From positions 434,001 through 498,000 of the forward strand of contig NZ_WQMS01000001.1 in NCBI RefSeq assembly GCF_009753715.1: a stretch of DNA of 64,000 nt. The letters run 5' to 3'. The notes under the pieces were generated by a model. The model was not told the origin of the DNA. It did no database searches and saw only the letters and a program-made list of their open reading frames with translations. The position numbers and the translations under genes are program-made. The DNA is from Sphingomonas horti. GTDB lineage: Bacteria > Pseudomonadota > Alphaproteobacteria > Sphingomonadales > Sphingomonadaceae. Positions 57,279 through 64,000 of the stretch are shown here, in pieces (positions within the stretch are counted from its first letter, which is position 1; each line of letters starts with the position of its first letter).

Positions 57279-58590
57279 CGTCGATCCGGTCGCGGAGCTT
57301 TTCGAACGCGATCAGTTGCGCGCCTTCGAGCGTCTTTCCCGCTTCGGTCTGGATGCCAAGCGGATCGACTCGTTCGCCGTTGATATGAACTTCATAATGA
57401 AGATGCGGACCGGTCGAACGCCCCGTCGTGCCGATCTCGCCGATCTGCTGGCCTTGCGAGACCCGCGCGCCCGGCGCGATCCCAGGAGCGAAGCGGTTCA
57501 TGTGCAGATACAGGGTCTGCCAGCCATTATCATGCCGGAGCACGACAAGGTTGCCATTCGCCCCCTTGAAGGCGGCCCATTCGATAACGCCGCTGCCCGA
57601 CGCGTAAATGGGCGTTCCGATCGGGGCGGCGAAGTCGATGCCGCCATGCAACTTCATGAAATGCAGGATCGGGTGGAAGCGCAGGCCGAATTTCGAGGTC
57701 ACCCGCGCACCGTCGACCGGCGTCCGCATCAACGCCCGCACGATGCTCCGCCCGCTCGAATCGAACCATTCGTCGGCGCCCCCGTCCGGGGCGAAGCGAT
57801 AGACTGACGCCGATTTGCTTTCGGTGGTGAGCGAAGCGTAGAGCAGGATCGGAGCGCCGACCGCCTCGCCGGACGCGTTGACCGACTGGGCGTAGGCAAC
57901 CTCAAACGCATCGCCAGCCGCCACCTCGCTCTGGAAGTTAAAGTCGAACGCGAGGGCCTTGGCGAAATCCGAGATGAGGCTGTTCGGAACGCCGACGGCC
58001 ACGGCCGAGGAATAGAAGCTGTCGCCGTCCATGGTCCCGTGCTTGACCATGATGCGCCGGCTTAACTGCGCGGCGACATGGGACACCGACAGCGCCCCGT
58101 CGTGGGTGCGCTCAACAACCACGCCCGAGCTGTCCCCGTTCGACGCCTCGAGCCGGTCGAGCCGCAGCCCGTCAGCCAGCTGAGTGAGCGTGAGCACCGC
58201 CCGGATATCACCGCTCTGGGCAAGCGCAGGGAGGGCGGCCGTGGCGACCTCCCGGGCAACCTCGGCCGGCACCCCTGAGACGGCCAGGGCCCGGGCCAGG
58301 TCGGAGCGCTGCGGCAGCACAAGCGTACGCCGCACCTGGGTCGGGCCGGTGCTGGCCCGCGCGGGAGTGACCACGCTCGACGAGGCGAGCGGCTGCCCCT
58401 GAGGCACGCGGGAAAACCAGGCAAATGCGGCGCCGATCAACAGGATGAGCACCGCTGCGCCAAGGCCGGCATGAAGACCGGCCAGACCTGGCGGAAAACC
58501 GCCGTGCTGCACCCGCCCGCGCTCGGAGGACGGCGTCCAGCTCCTTGCCCACTCGCGGGGATCCCAGGAGTCTTCGACGACGCCGGCCAC
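57253..58590 (-). CDS. M23-family peptidoglycan endopeptidase, membrane-anchored
   Basis: The 445-residue protein has a short cytoplasmic N-terminus, one membrane span (about 42-60), an extended periplasmic region and a C-terminal LytM/M23 domain (about 295-400). Zinc ligands are visible in KLHGGIDFAAP (HxxxD) and in GPHLHYEVH (HxH). This fits an active DD-endopeptidase or activator of cell-wall hydrolysis. The upstream region includes the YebA-like linker domain (NSLISDFAKALAFDFNFQSEVAAGDAFEV). It is divergent from the PP2C phosphatase gene, sharing about 125 bp. Confidence 0.9.
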   Translation of the reverse strand: MAGVVEDSWDPREWARSWTPSSERGRVQHGGFPPGLAGLHAGLGAAVLILLIGAAFAWFSRVPQGQPLASSSVVTPARASTGPTQVRRTLVLPQRSDLARALAVSGVPAEVAREVATAALPALAQSGDIRAVLTLTQLADGLRLDRLEASNGDSSGVVVERTHDGALSVSHVAAQLSRRIMVKHGTMDGDSFYSSAVAVGVPNSLISDFAKALAFDFNFQSEVAAGDAFEVAYAQSVNASGEAVGAPILLYASLTTESKSASVYRFAPDGGADEWFDSSGRSIVRALMRTPVDGARVTSKFGLRFHPILHFMKLHGGIDFAAPIGTPIYASGSGVIEWAAFKGANGNLVVLRHDNGWQTLYLHMNRFAPGIAPGARVSQGQQIGEIGTTGRSTGPHLHYEVHINGERVDPLGIQTEAGKTLEGAQLIAFEKLRDRIDVSRAAQTN

Positions 58591-58714
58591 GTTCCGCCCC
58601 CTCGTTTCGATCGTCTTGCAATCATGCCGCCCGCGGTGACGGGACGCAACGCAGACAGAGCGTTGCAGGGCAAGGATTTTGAGCTACACCATATGCAAGC
58701 TAGGGGGAGCGCAG

Positions 58715-59479
58715 GTGATACCGCTCAAAACCGAGTGGCATGCGATGACCGACGTCGGCGCGGTCCGCGAAGTCAACGAAGACCGCTATCTGGCTTCCGA
58801 GACTCTGCGGCTCTGGGCGGTAGCGGACGGCATGGGGGGCATGTCGTGCGGCGACTGGGCAGCAGCGCGCGTCATCGATGCGCTGGCGGCGATCGAGCGC
58901 TCCGACGACCTGAACACGATGGTAGCGAGCGCTGCCGCCGCCCTTGAAAAGGCGAACCGCGCAATCATCGATGAGTCCGAAGCGCGGGGGGAGCAAATGG
59001 GCACCACCGCAGTGGTCGCCGTGGTCCGCGACGACAGCTTCGGCGTCATCTGGGTGGGCGACAGCCGCGCCTATCTGGTCCGTGACCGTCGACTCCATCG
59101 TCTCACGCGCGATCACAGCCAAGTGCAGGAATTGGTCGATCACGGCCTGCTGGAGGAAGCGGCAGCAGCCACGCATCCGTTGCGTAATGTGCTGACGCGG
59201 GCGGTCGGGATCAGCGCGCCGCTGGACCTGGACATGGTGAGCGACACGCTGCGGCCCGACGACCTGCTGCTGCTGTGCAGCGATGGCCTTTATGGCGTGC
59301 TCGGCGAAGCGGAGATGGAGGCGATCATCAATGCCGCAGCCATCGAGGAGGCCGGAGAAGCGATGATCGCCCGCTGTCACGAACTGGGCGCTCCGGACAA
59401 CATCACGATGGTCGCGATCACCGCGACGGAACCGACACTGGTTCACTTCGGCGAGATCAATTCGAGGATCACCGGGTGA
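58715..59479 (+). CDS. PP2C-type Ser/Thr protein phosphatase (PppA-like)
   Basis: The 254-residue phosphatase has the PPM motifs: VNEDRY, VADGMGGMSCGDWAA, TTAVVAVV, VGDSRAYLV, LLLLCSDGLYGVL and APDNITMV, with all metal Asp residues. GTG 58715 is chosen because GGGGGAG precedes it; TTG 58679 would add 12 residues. The stop overlaps the kinase gene by four bases (GTGA). This is the phosphatase-kinase pair that controls type VI secretion in other bacteria (PppA-PpkA). Confidence 0.92.
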   Translation: MIPLKTEWHAMTDVGAVREVNEDRYLASETLRLWAVADGMGGMSCGDWAAARVIDALAAIERSDDLNTMVASAAAALEKANRAIIDESEARGEQMGTTAVVAVVRDDSFGVIWVGDSRAYLVRDRRLHRLTRDHSQVQELVDHGLLEEAAAATHPLRNVLTRAVGISAPLDLDMVSDTLRPDDLLLLCSDGLYGVLGEAEMEAIINAAAIEEAGEAMIARCHELGAPDNITMVAITATEPTLVHFGEINSRITG

Positions 59480-61368
59480 GCGACGAAGACGACAAGACAG
59501 TGATCCGGCCGGCAGGATCGGCGTCGATCCCGCCCGCCAACGGATCGTCGACGCCGGCCGACCCCACCATCGTGACCGTGGCGCCGAGCGGTGGGGCGAT
59601 ATCGCCACAGCCGCAGCGTTCGGCCGCAGGTGTGCAGGTCGGCGATCTGCTCAATCACATCTTCGAAGTGAAGCGCTTCCTGGCCCGCGGCGGCATGGGC
59701 GAAGTGTTCGAAGGCATCAATGTCAACACCGACGAACGGGTAGCGATCAAGGTCATCCTACCCGCACTCGCCGCGGACCCGAACGTGACGGCGATGTTCC
59801 GCAAGGAAGCGCAGACCTTGACGCGCATGTCGCATCCGGCGCTTGTCCAATATCGCGTGCTCGCGCAGGAGCCGCGGCTCGGCACGTTTTACATCGTCAC
59901 TGAGTTCATCGACGGGGCGAACCTGTCCGATGTGCTCGACAAGCTCAGCCCCACGACCGAGCAACTGATCGGCCTGACGCGACGGCTTGCCGAGGGACTC
60001 GCGGCGGCGCACGGGCTGGGCGCGATCCATCGCGACATCTCGCCGGACAATGTGCTGCTGCAGGACGGCAAGCTGGAGCGCGCGCGGATCATCGATTTCG
60101 GCATTGCCAAGAACGTGGAGCCGGGATCGCACACGATCATCGGCGACGGCTTTGCCGGCAAATTGAACTACGTCGCGCCCGAGCAGCTGGGCGACTTCAA
60201 TCGCCAGGTCGGCCCCTGGACCGACGTGTACAGCCTGGCGCTGGTAATCCTTGCGGTGGCCCAGGGCCGCAGCGTCGATATCGGCGGATCATTCGTCGAT
60301 GCCATCAACAAGCGCCGCGCTGGGATCGATACCGGCGGCGCCCCAGCCGAACTTCGCCCGCTGCTTGACCATATGCTGGTCGCCGACCCCGAACAGCGGC
60401 TGCGCTCCATGGACGCCGTAATCGGAGAGCTCGCCAAGATCCGCATTGGCCACGCCCCGCTGCCGGGTCGCGCAGGCACGACCGCGGCGACAGCGACCTC
60501 CGGCGGAGGAAAGCTGCCCAAGCCGGTTCTGATCGGCGGCGTCGCGGCGTCGCTTCTGGCCGTGGTGGGCGCTGCCGGCTGGATCGCGTTCGGCGGCGGA
60601 CCGGAGCGGTCCCCGCAACCCGCCGCGCCCGCCGCCAACAAGACCGCGGGACCGGTTACGAGCGAATCGGTGCGCCGGGCCGTTCAGTCCGAATTGCCGA
60701 ACGTCGCCTGTACCTGGCTGACGCTCACCGGAGCGACGCAGACGCCTTCGGGCGCGCAGCTGGCATTCACCGGAGTCGCCGGACGGCCCGCCGATGCCGA
60801 AGCGAGCGTGTTCAAATCCGCGAAGGCAGCGGGCGCGTCGGTCGCCGCGATCGACTTTTCCGGCGTTGCGCCCATCAGCCCTTCGTTCTGCACCGTGCTG
60901 GACAGCATCCGGCCGATCCGCGCCACCGGTCCCGCACGACTCGTGCTGCCGCAGCCCAAGTTTGAAATCGAGCGGTTCACGGGAGGCGAATATGCCGGGC
61001 AGCTCGGCGCCAAGGTCATCGTCCAGCTGAGTCTCGAAGGACTCAAGGACGATTTCGCGCTCTACAGTGTCGAGGATACGGGCGAGATTTCGCAGCTGAT
61101 CGCATCGCGCGCGCAACTCGAGCAAGCTGCCGCAGCGCGGAAAATCGAGCGGCTGCCCGGACAAGAGCAGTATCGCATTGCCGCTGACGGGCCGCGCGGC
61201 CCGGGCTGGTCGAGCTTTCTGCTGATCACCGGCCGTGGCGTGGAGCAGGGGCTGCTCGAAAACTCAAATACGCCCAATTGGGCCGAGCACTTCAATCAAG
61301 CCGCCAAGGCAAACGGCTGGAAGGCGGAAATGGTTTGGTTCAAATTCGTGGATGAGCTGCCGAACTGA
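59476..61368 (+). CDS. Membrane-anchored Ser/Thr protein kinase (PpkA-like)
   Basis: The 630-residue protein has a short disordered N-terminus and a protein kinase domain (about 55-310). Kinase motifs are ARGGMGEVFEG for the Gly loop, VAIKVI for the Lys, HRDISPDN for the catalytic loop and IDFGIAK for DFG. A membrane span (about 350-372) follows, and a roughly 250-residue periplasmic region (VACTWLTLTGATQ, VIVQLSLEGLKDDF) that may sense a signal. The kinase should phosphorylate a protein recognised by the nearby FHA domains. GTG 59476 overlaps the phosphatase gene stop. Confidence 0.92.
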   Translation: MSDEDDKTVIRPAGSASIPPANGSSTPADPTIVTVAPSGGAISPQPQRSAAGVQVGDLLNHIFEVKRFLARGGMGEVFEGINVNTDERVAIKVILPALAADPNVTAMFRKEAQTLTRMSHPALVQYRVLAQEPRLGTFYIVTEFIDGANLSDVLDKLSPTTEQLIGLTRRLAEGLAAAHGLGAIHRDISPDNVLLQDGKLERARIIDFGIAKNVEPGSHTIIGDGFAGKLNYVAPEQLGDFNRQVGPWTDVYSLALVILAVAQGRSVDIGGSFVDAINKRRAGIDTGGAPAELRPLLDHMLVADPEQRLRSMDAVIGELAKIRIGHAPLPGRAGTTAATATSGGGKLPKPVLIGGVAASLLAVVGAAGWIAFGGGPERSPQPAAPAANKTAGPVTSESVRRAVQSELPNVACTWLTLTGATQTPSGAQLAFTGVAGRPADAEASVFKSAKAAGASVAAIDFSGVAPISPSFCTVLDSIRPIRATGPARLVLPQPKFEIERFTGGEYAGQLGAKVIVQLSLEGLKDDFALYSVEDTGEISQLIASRAQLEQAAAARKIERLPGQEQYRIAADGPRGPGWSSFLLITGRGVEQGLLENSNTPNWAEHFNQAAKANGWKAEMVWFKFVDELPN

Positions 61369-61371
61369 GCG

Positions 61372-62304
61372 TCAGCTGCCTGCAAGCCGCTGATAGGCTT
61401 TGGCAAATTCCTGCGCGAACACCTCAACGAAGCCGTCGTTCGCGGCAAAGGCCTTTTCGTAGCTGCGCCAGGCGGCGATATCGTCCTTTGCACGAAGCTT
61501 GATCGCGGCGGGCGCGAACTGGTCGAGCGCGGTCTTGAATGCCGCCTGCATCGCGGCGAGCGCGGCCCGCTGGTGCGCGTCGAGTTCGCGGCAGGCGGCG
61601 GCGACCGCCTCTCCCGCCTGTTCCGGCGCCATGGCCATCAGCCGCGACAGAGCGGCGTCAGCAGGCCCGTCGGTGATCGGATTGTTCGCGGCCGCCGCCG
61701 GAGAAACCTTCAGCTCCTGTCGCGCGGACCGGCGTGCCTGGGCGAGCATTGCAAGCCCGGTGATGCCTGCGCGCAATATCGCGCCGGCCGCGGCTACCTG
61801 GGCGTCCCCGTCATGGACCCCCGACCGGGAGAGCCCGGCTGCCTGAAGCAGTTGGCCGACCGGATCCGCGGCCGCGGCTGCGGGCCATGCCGAAGGCGCG
61901 GACCCCGCCGGAGCAGGCCCAGGCTGCGCGCCGGCTGGGGGCGCGCGCCCCCAATCGTCGAGGCTCATGCGTGGTGCCGGGGAGCGGGCACTCCCCCGCC
62001 CTCCATCGATCGAGACGGCAAACTCCATGTCCGCGACGCCGATTACATCGCCGTCGTTCAAGGCTTGCGATCCGGATACGCGGCGGCCGTTCACCAGCGT
62101 ACCGTTGGTGCTCATGTCCTGCACCTGCCACGTCCCGCCCTGACCGGTGATCGCGCAGTGCTGCGCAGACACCAACGGATGCGACAGGAGAATGTCGACG
62201 CCATTGGCGCGGCCGATCAGCGCACGGCCGGAGTCGATGGTGAGCGGCGGCGGCAATTGCCCCGACGCCACGGAAGAGCTGCGAGGCGTGAGAACGAGCG
62301 GCAT
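61372..62304 (-). CDS. FHA-domain protein with TagH-type C-terminus
   Basis: The 310-residue protein has an N-terminal FHA domain (about 20-95; RALIGRANGVDILLSHPLVSAQHCAI, STNGTLVNG). An Ala/Pro-rich linker follows, then a C-terminal domain like that of type VI secretion FHA proteins (TagH): NNPITDGPADAALSRLM, ELDAHQRAALAAMQAAFKTALDQFAP and WRSYEKAF, ending VFAQEFAKAYQRLAGS. It is convergent with the kinase gene (3 bp gap), so it is the probable phosphothreonine-binding partner. ATG 62304 has GGAGG just upstream. No T6SS core gene is present. Confidence 0.82.
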   Translation of the reverse strand: MPLVLTPRSSSVASGQLPPPLTIDSGRALIGRANGVDILLSHPLVSAQHCAITGQGGTWQVQDMSTNGTLVNGRRVSGSQALNDGDVIGVADMEFAVSIDGGRGSARSPAPRMSLDDWGRAPPAGAQPGPAPAGSAPSAWPAAAAADPVGQLLQAAGLSRSGVHDGDAQVAAAGAILRAGITGLAMLAQARRSARQELKVSPAAAANNPITDGPADAALSRLMAMAPEQAGEAVAAACRELDAHQRAALAAMQAAFKTALDQFAPAAIKLRAKDDIAAWRSYEKAFAANDGFVEVFAQEFAKAYQRLAGS

Positions 62305-62380
62305 CCAACCTCCAGCCTGGCGTTGCCGCATGTCTAACAAGGCTTCAAAACGGTGCAACCGGCAGCAGGGGGATTCGGCG

Positions 62381-63790
62381 ATGGACGGAGGCACGCGCTA
62401 CGATCGGGTGCAGTATCCGGCGGGCCTGTATCCGACGACGCTGCCCGACCGGCTGGCGGCGATCGCCCGGATTCACGGCCTCGCCGCGCCGGACCCCGCC
62501 ACCGCGCACGTGCTGGAGGTGGCGGGCGGCGATGGGGTCAACGTGATCGCGATGGCCGCTGCCTGGCCCGCCGCGCGGTTCCTGAGCTTCGACCTTTCCG
62601 CCGCCGCCGTCGCACGGGGCGGCGCGCTGGCGGAGGCCGCGGGCCTTAGTAACGTGCGCGTCGAAGTGGGCGACGTGATCGAGGCGGCGAAGTCGATGGC
62701 GGGTCCGTTCGATTACATCATCGTGCACGGGCTATATGCCTGGGTTCCGGAGCCGGTGCGCGTCGCCACGCTAAAGCTGATCGGACGGCTGCTTTCCCCG
62801 AACGGCGTCGCCTTCGTGAGCTACAATGCCCAGCCCGGCGGCCACCTTCGCACCGCGATCCGCGAAATGCTGATGCATCACGTCCGCGACATCGCCGACC
62901 CGGCCGCACGAGTCGCCCGCGCGCGCGAAGTGTTGAGAGATTTCTCGGCCCCGCGTCCGACGGATCGCCCCGCCATCTCGGCGCTTCGCCAGATCGCCGA
63001 ACCGATGCTCAGGAAGAACAACGGCTCTCTCTATCACGACGAACTGAGCGACTGCTACGCGCCGGTCTCGCTGGCCGAGTTCGTAGCGGCCGCAGCGCCG
63101 CACGGCCTAGGCTTCCTCGCCGACGCCCTGCCGGCGATGGTCTATGACGGCTTGCCGGGCCGCGACCTGTCCGATGCGGAGACCGTCCATGCGGCGCAGG
63201 CGGATGACTATGACGTCGTGACATTCTTTCATCAGACGCTGCTGGTTCGATCGGGACGCGGGCCGCGGCGGCGGATCGACCCGGCCTGTTTCGCGAACCT
63301 TTTTGCCAGTTCCACGGCAAAGCGCACTGGAGAGATCAGCTTCGTCTTCGACGAGAGGGAGTTCGAGGTCGAGGATGCTTGGCTGGCCGACTTTCTCGGC
63401 GCGCTGGGCGAGGCGTGGCCGCGGCGCCTGGCGCTTTCCGGCTTCGCGTCCTCAGCTGAACGTTGCGATGCCCTGATCCGGCTCTACCAGCGCGAGATCG
63501 TGGCGCTGCACGCGGCACCGCTGCCGGCCGCGCTCGATCCCGGCGAGCGGCCGTGCGCCAGCCCGCTCGCCCGCGCCCAGCTCGTGCGCGGCGACGTCAC
63601 TCTGTACACGCTCGATCACCGCATGCTGGCCTTTGTCGAACCGGGTCCCCGCGCTTTCCTGGCCCTGCTCGACGGCACACGCGACCGGGCGCAGCTGGCG
63701 GCGGACTGGGCGGCGTCAGGTTATGGGGATCAAGTGTCGGTGGACGAAGCATTAAGACAGGTGGCGCATGCTGGGACGCTGACGTACTAA
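62381..63790 (+). CDS. Class I SAM-dependent methyltransferase with regulatory C-terminal domain
   Basis: The 469-residue protein has a Rossmann-type SAM-binding domain (about 45-150; AHVLEVAGGDGVNVIAMAAAWP, FLSFDLSAAAV, FDYIIVHGLYAWVPEP). A methyltransferase regulatory domain follows (about 190-285; DELSDCYAPVSLAEFVAAAAPHGL), and a C-terminal region of unknown role. Substrates of this family are not established. It is divergent from the FHA gene (77 bp) and ATG 62381 has AGGGGGA upstream. Confidence 0.85.
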   Translation: MDGGTRYDRVQYPAGLYPTTLPDRLAAIARIHGLAAPDPATAHVLEVAGGDGVNVIAMAAAWPAARFLSFDLSAAAVARGGALAEAAGLSNVRVEVGDVIEAAKSMAGPFDYIIVHGLYAWVPEPVRVATLKLIGRLLSPNGVAFVSYNAQPGGHLRTAIREMLMHHVRDIADPAARVARAREVLRDFSAPRPTDRPAISALRQIAEPMLRKNNGSLYHDELSDCYAPVSLAEFVAAAAPHGLGFLADALPAMVYDGLPGRDLSDAETVHAAQADDYDVVTFFHQTLLVRSGRGPRRRIDPACFANLFASSTAKRTGEISFVFDEREFEVEDAWLADFLGALGEAWPRRLALSGFASSAERCDALIRLYQREIVALHAAPLPAALDPGERPCASPLARAQLVRGDVTLYTLDHRMLAFVEPGPRAFLALLDGTRDRAQLAADWAASGYGDQVSVDEALRQVAHAGTLTY

Positions 63791-63877
63791 GGGCGACGCA
63801 GTGGCCACAGCCACGGTCGTGCAGCGATGCGTGAGGAGTTAATCTTTACACTCATCGACCTCGAACACAATGTGCAT

Positions 63878-64000
63878 TTAGAGTGAAGCAATCGTTCGGG
63901 GCAACACGGACACCGTCTTAGTCTTATCTATAGGGATTTGCACTCCTTCACGAATCTTCCACTGATGAATAGAGTTAGAGCCTGGCGGATAATTTTCGTC
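63878..64000 (-). CDS. C-terminal end of possible minus-strand gene, AT-richer (partial)
   Basis: From the right edge an uninterrupted minus-strand frame gives 40 residues ending at TAA 63878-63880. The translation includes NYPPGSNSIHQWKIREG and TKTVSVLPRTIASL, with normal-looking hydrophilic composition. G+C in this stretch is 46%, far below the rest of the window. Only this C-terminal piece is visible, so I cannot name a family; a non-coding frame of this length is also possible. Confidence 0.4.
   Translation of the reverse strand, partial: DENYPPGSNSIHQWKIREGVQIPIDKTKTVSVLPRTIASL

Overview
The window is GC-rich and densely coded. Genes often overlap by 1 to 14 bases (TGATG, ATGA, GTGA junctions) and GTG starts are common. 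Together with a FecI/FecR/TonB-receptor cassette, a TPS-type outer-membrane transporter, Kdo synthesis genes, an aa3-type oxidase subunit and many periplasmic or outer-membrane products, this points to a Gram-negative alphaproteobacterium, most likely a sphingomonad (Sphingomonas or a relative). That placement is inferred from gene content; no rRNA is present.

Region 1 (1-11.4 kb): the distal part of a contractile injection system (eCIS, Afp/PVC type). It holds the last residues of a sheath protein, tail tube, an unknown protein, a LysM adaptor, a VgrG/gpD-gpV spike, a PAAR-like tip, gp25, a gpJ-like baseplate protein with a beta-propeller-like tail, and a gpI-like protein. No fibre gene follows. 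Instead there are two membrane-anchored proteins, one with Ig-like and PASTA domains, and two multi-pass membrane proteins on the opposite strand, one with an HExxH motif. Region 2 (11.5-18.8 kb): an oxidative module of cytochrome P450, a very large membrane-associated DyP-type peroxidase and a GST-like protein, followed by KatG.

Region 3 (19-29 kb): a two-gene membrane/outer-membrane unit, then a divergent chain of ECF sigma factor, FecR anti-sigma factor, STN-domain TonB receptor, polysaccharide deacetylase, glycosyltransferase, membrane protein, DUF2141 protein and a second glycosyltransferase. Junctions are so tight that most or all of the chain is probably one transcription unit. Region 4 (29-41.4 kb): mainly housekeeping, with DUF488, a LysR regulator divergent from a small gene pair, an orphan ctaD, tRNA-Ser(GCU), DUF1134, pyrC, ygfZ, glutaminyl cyclase, PspC, an ABC-F ATPase, and a threonine-catabolism operon (kbl-tdh) behind an XRE-cupin regulator with an evident operator.

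Region 5 (42-48.2 kb): a surface/c-di-GMP cluster of TpsB transporter, FecR-domain protein with a long Ala-rich helix, PilZ protein and CHASE2-EAL phosphodiesterase. Region 6 (48.3-53.4 kb): an inositol-monophosphatase-family gene facing a four-gene Kdo operon (glycosyltransferase-like, kdsD, a fusion of a CMP-sugar synthetase with an RraA-like domain, kdsA). Region 7 (53.7-62.3 kb): a phospho-signalling island with an FHA-adenylate cyclase, OmpA-like protein, CPBP protease, M23 peptidase, PP2C phosphatase, Ser/Thr kinase and a TagH-type FHA protein. These are the regulators that normally accompany type VI secretion, but no T6SS structural genes are in view. The window ends with a methyltransferase and an AT-richer edge holding the C-terminal end of a possible minus-strand gene.
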